A stretch of 33,097 nt of DNA from Clostridiales bacterium (GTDB taxonomy: Bacteria > Bacillota > Clostridia > Christensenellales > CAG-138), in the NCBI GenBank assembly GCA_004558825.1, contig SFDB01000012.1:1-33097 (forward strand), in the 5' to 3' direction. Positions 31,643-33,097 of the stretch are shown in pieces; within the stretch, counting starts at the first letter, position 1; each line of letters opens with the position of its first letter. Under the pieces are notes generated by a model that was given only the letters and a program-made list of their open reading frames with translations, did not search any database and was not told where the DNA came from. A program made the translations under genes and the position numbers.

Positions 31643-32506
31643 ATGGGCAAAAAGAATCTGTCGGCGAAAAGAAGGACGTACAACGGCATTATGAAAACTC
31701 TTATGCGTGCGGCAACGATACTGACCTGCGCGCTGGTGCTGTTCATGATTGGTTATGTGCTTGTTGAAGGAGTGCCGCATATATCGTGGAAACTGCTTTC
31801 GACTGAGCGCAGCTACCTTACGGATAACATAGGAATACTGCCCGACATGCTGAACACGCTATACATCATTATTGCGACGCTCATAATAGTGCTTCCGCTT
31901 GGTGTGGGAGCGGCGGTGTACCTTACGGAATATGCTGCGGGCAAAAAAGCGGTTGCTGTAATCGAATATGCGGCAGAGACGCTTTCCGGCATACCGTCTA
32001 TTATATATGGACTTGTCGGTATGCTGTTTTTCTGCGAATTTCTTGGGATGAGAACATCACTTATGGCGGGCGCAATGACGCTTGTGATAATGAACTTACC
32101 CACGATAATGCGCACAACGCAGGAGAGCCTTAAAACGGTGCCGCAAAGCTATCGCGAAGGCGCGTTCGGGCTCGGCGCAGGTAAATGGCGCGTTATAAGG
32201 ACGGTCGTGCTCCCGGGGTGCGTCGAAGGCATTATTACGGGCTGCATACTTTCGGTAGGTCGCATACTTGGTGAATCGGCAGCGCTCTTATTCACGGCGG
32301 GTGTCGCGCATTCACTGAACGGCTTTTTCTCGGGGCTTGCAAACTCGGGCGCGACGCTTACGGTAGCGCTGTACATGTACGCAAAGGAAGAGGGCGAGTT
32401 CGGCGTCGCTTTCGCTATTGCCGCAATACTGATTGTGTTTGCGCTTATTATTAATCTGGCTGCAAAGCTTGTGCAGAGATATTTCAGGAGGAAGAAGGCT
32501 TTATGA
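31643..32506 (+). CDS. pstA: Phosphate ABC transporter permease PstA
   Basis: PstA pairs with PstC to form the phosphate channel. The 287-residue protein has about six transmembrane helices, the conserved SGIPSIIYGLVGMLF segment and an EAA loop with YREGAFGLGAGKWRVIRTVVLP. ATG 31643 is preferred over the in-frame GTG at 31637 because AAGGAGG lies 7 bases upstream of it. Its stop overlaps the first pstB ATG (ATGA). Confidence 0.96.
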   Translation: MGKKNLSAKRRTYNGIMKTLMRAATILTCALVLFMIGYVLVEGVPHISWKLLSTERSYLTDNIGILPDMLNTLYIIIATLIIVLPLGVGAAVYLTEYAAGKKAVAVIEYAAETLSGIPSIIYGLVGMLFFCEFLGMRTSLMAGAMTLVIMNLPTIMRTTQESLKTVPQSYREGAFGLGAGKWRVIRTVVLPGCVEGIITGCILSVGRILGESAALLFTAGVAHSLNGFFSGLANSGATLTVALYMYAKEEGEFGVAFAIAAILIVFALIINLAAKLVQRYFRRKKAL

Positions 32507-33097
32507 TGAACATAATCACGGTTAATGACCTTTGCCTGTGGTACGGTAATCATCAGGCGTTGAAAAACGTCAGCATAGATATCGCCAAAAACGGCATCAC
32601 GGCGCTGATAGGACCATCGGGCTGCGGAAAATCAACGTTTTTGAAGACGTTAAACAGAATGAACGATTTGATAGCAGGCGTAAAGATAAGCGGCAGCATC
32701 AAATACAACGGCGAGGATATATTTGCTCCGCAAACGGATGTAAACGAGCTGCGCCGCCAAATCGGTATGGTTTTTCAAAAGCCAAACCCGTTTCCGATGA
32801 GCATATACGACAATGTGGCGTACGGGCCACGCACACATGGAATAAAGAACAAGGCGAAGCTCGACGATATAGTTGAACGCTCGCTAAGGGATGCTGCTAT
32901 ATGGGACGAGGTCAGCGACAGGCTCAAGACAAACGCACTGGGACTTTCAGGCGGCCAGCAGCAGAGGCTTTGCATCGCCCGGGCGCTTGCGGTTGAGCCT
33001 GAAGTGCTGCTTATGGATGAGCCAACGAGTGCGCTCGACCCAATATCGACATCAAAAATTGAAGAGCTTGCCATACAGCTAAAAGAGAAATACACAA
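32503..33097 (+). CDS. pstB: Phosphate ABC transporter ATP-binding protein PstB (partial)
   Basis: PstB hydrolyses ATP to power phosphate import. The visible 198 residues include Walker A GPSGCGKS, the Q-loop FQKPNPFPMSIYDN, the ABC signature LSGGQQQR and Walker B LLMDEPTSALDP. The gene runs off the right edge before its end. Two adjacent ATGs (32503, overlapping the pstA stop, and 32506) could serve as the start; AAGAAGG favours the second. phoU would be expected downstream but is outside the window. Confidence 0.96.
   Translation, partial: MMNIITVNDLCLWYGNHQALKNVSIDIAKNGITALIGPSGCGKSTFLKTLNRMNDLIAGVKISGSIKYNGEDIFAPQTDVNELRRQIGMVFQKPNPFPMSIYDNVAYGPRTHGIKNKAKLDDIVERSLRDAAIWDEVSDRLKTNALGLSGGQQQRLCIARALAVEPEVLLMDEPTSALDPISTSKIEELAIQLKEKYT

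Noticed and set aside
1..33097. CRISPR arrays, insertion sequences, prophage, tRNA or rRNA genes
   Set aside because: No regularly spaced repeats, transposase or integrase motifs, or RNA-gene cores were seen on reading the window.

Overview
The window looks like a chromosomal segment of a spore-forming lineage of Clostridia (Firmicutes/Bacillota) with mid-range G+C (roughly half, by eye). The evidence is Firmicutes-type gene clusters (tig-clpP-clpX; def-fmt-rsmB-rlmN-prpC-prkC-rsgA-rpe), strong Shine-Dalgarno sites (AGGAGG) before most genes, SigA-type promoters, class III fructose-1,6-bisphosphatase, and sporulation genes (spoIVB, spo0A, spoIIM). The family or genus cannot be fixed from the sequence alone. 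No mobile element, CRISPR array, tRNA or rRNA gene was found.

Layout. Bases 1-580 hold the 3' end of an unidentified plus-strand gene, its terminator and a hairpin-rich spacer. Bases 580-3763 are the minus-strand tig-clpP-clpX chaperone/protease operon. Bases 3764-4097 are a spacer with two opposing promoters and a possible small RNA. fbp (minus) and tldD-pmbA (plus) are divergently transcribed from about 6100-6290. A flavodoxin-like gene (minus) and a CtpB-like S41 protease (plus) follow, then an LRR-like lipoprotein (minus) with a leader of about 200 nt. Bases 12778-20660 are a tight eight-gene housekeeping operon: N-terminal maturation of new proteins (def, fmt), rRNA modification (rsmB, rlmN), the PP2C phosphatase/PASTA kinase pair, ribosome-assembly GTPase rsgA, and rpe. 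After it come a convergent DUF3006 gene, a DUF885 lipoprotein overlapping an O6-alkylguanine methyltransferase, and a YwlG-family gene.

Bases 24350-29514 are the sporulation block spoIVB-spo0A-spoIIM-deoB-dacF-like. Its order recalls Bacillus, but xerD, punA and the spoIIA operon are absent from it. Bases 29893-33097 are the high-affinity phosphate uptake operon pstS-pstC-pstA-pstB. pstB runs off the window.

The most unusual content is in the sporulation block. The Spo0A receiver keeps its phospho-acceptor Asp but has Tyr-Gly where the paired metal-binding acidic residues belong. The DacF-like protein has lost the key residues of all three penicillin-binding motifs (SxxK, SxN, KTG) and should be catalytically dead. 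Other points are a candidate small RNA at 3927-4090, a perfect-consensus promoter followed at once by a 14-codon ORF before tldD, a strong Shine-Dalgarno with no standard start codon in the LRR-gene leader, and a Nudix-like gene remnant before pstS.
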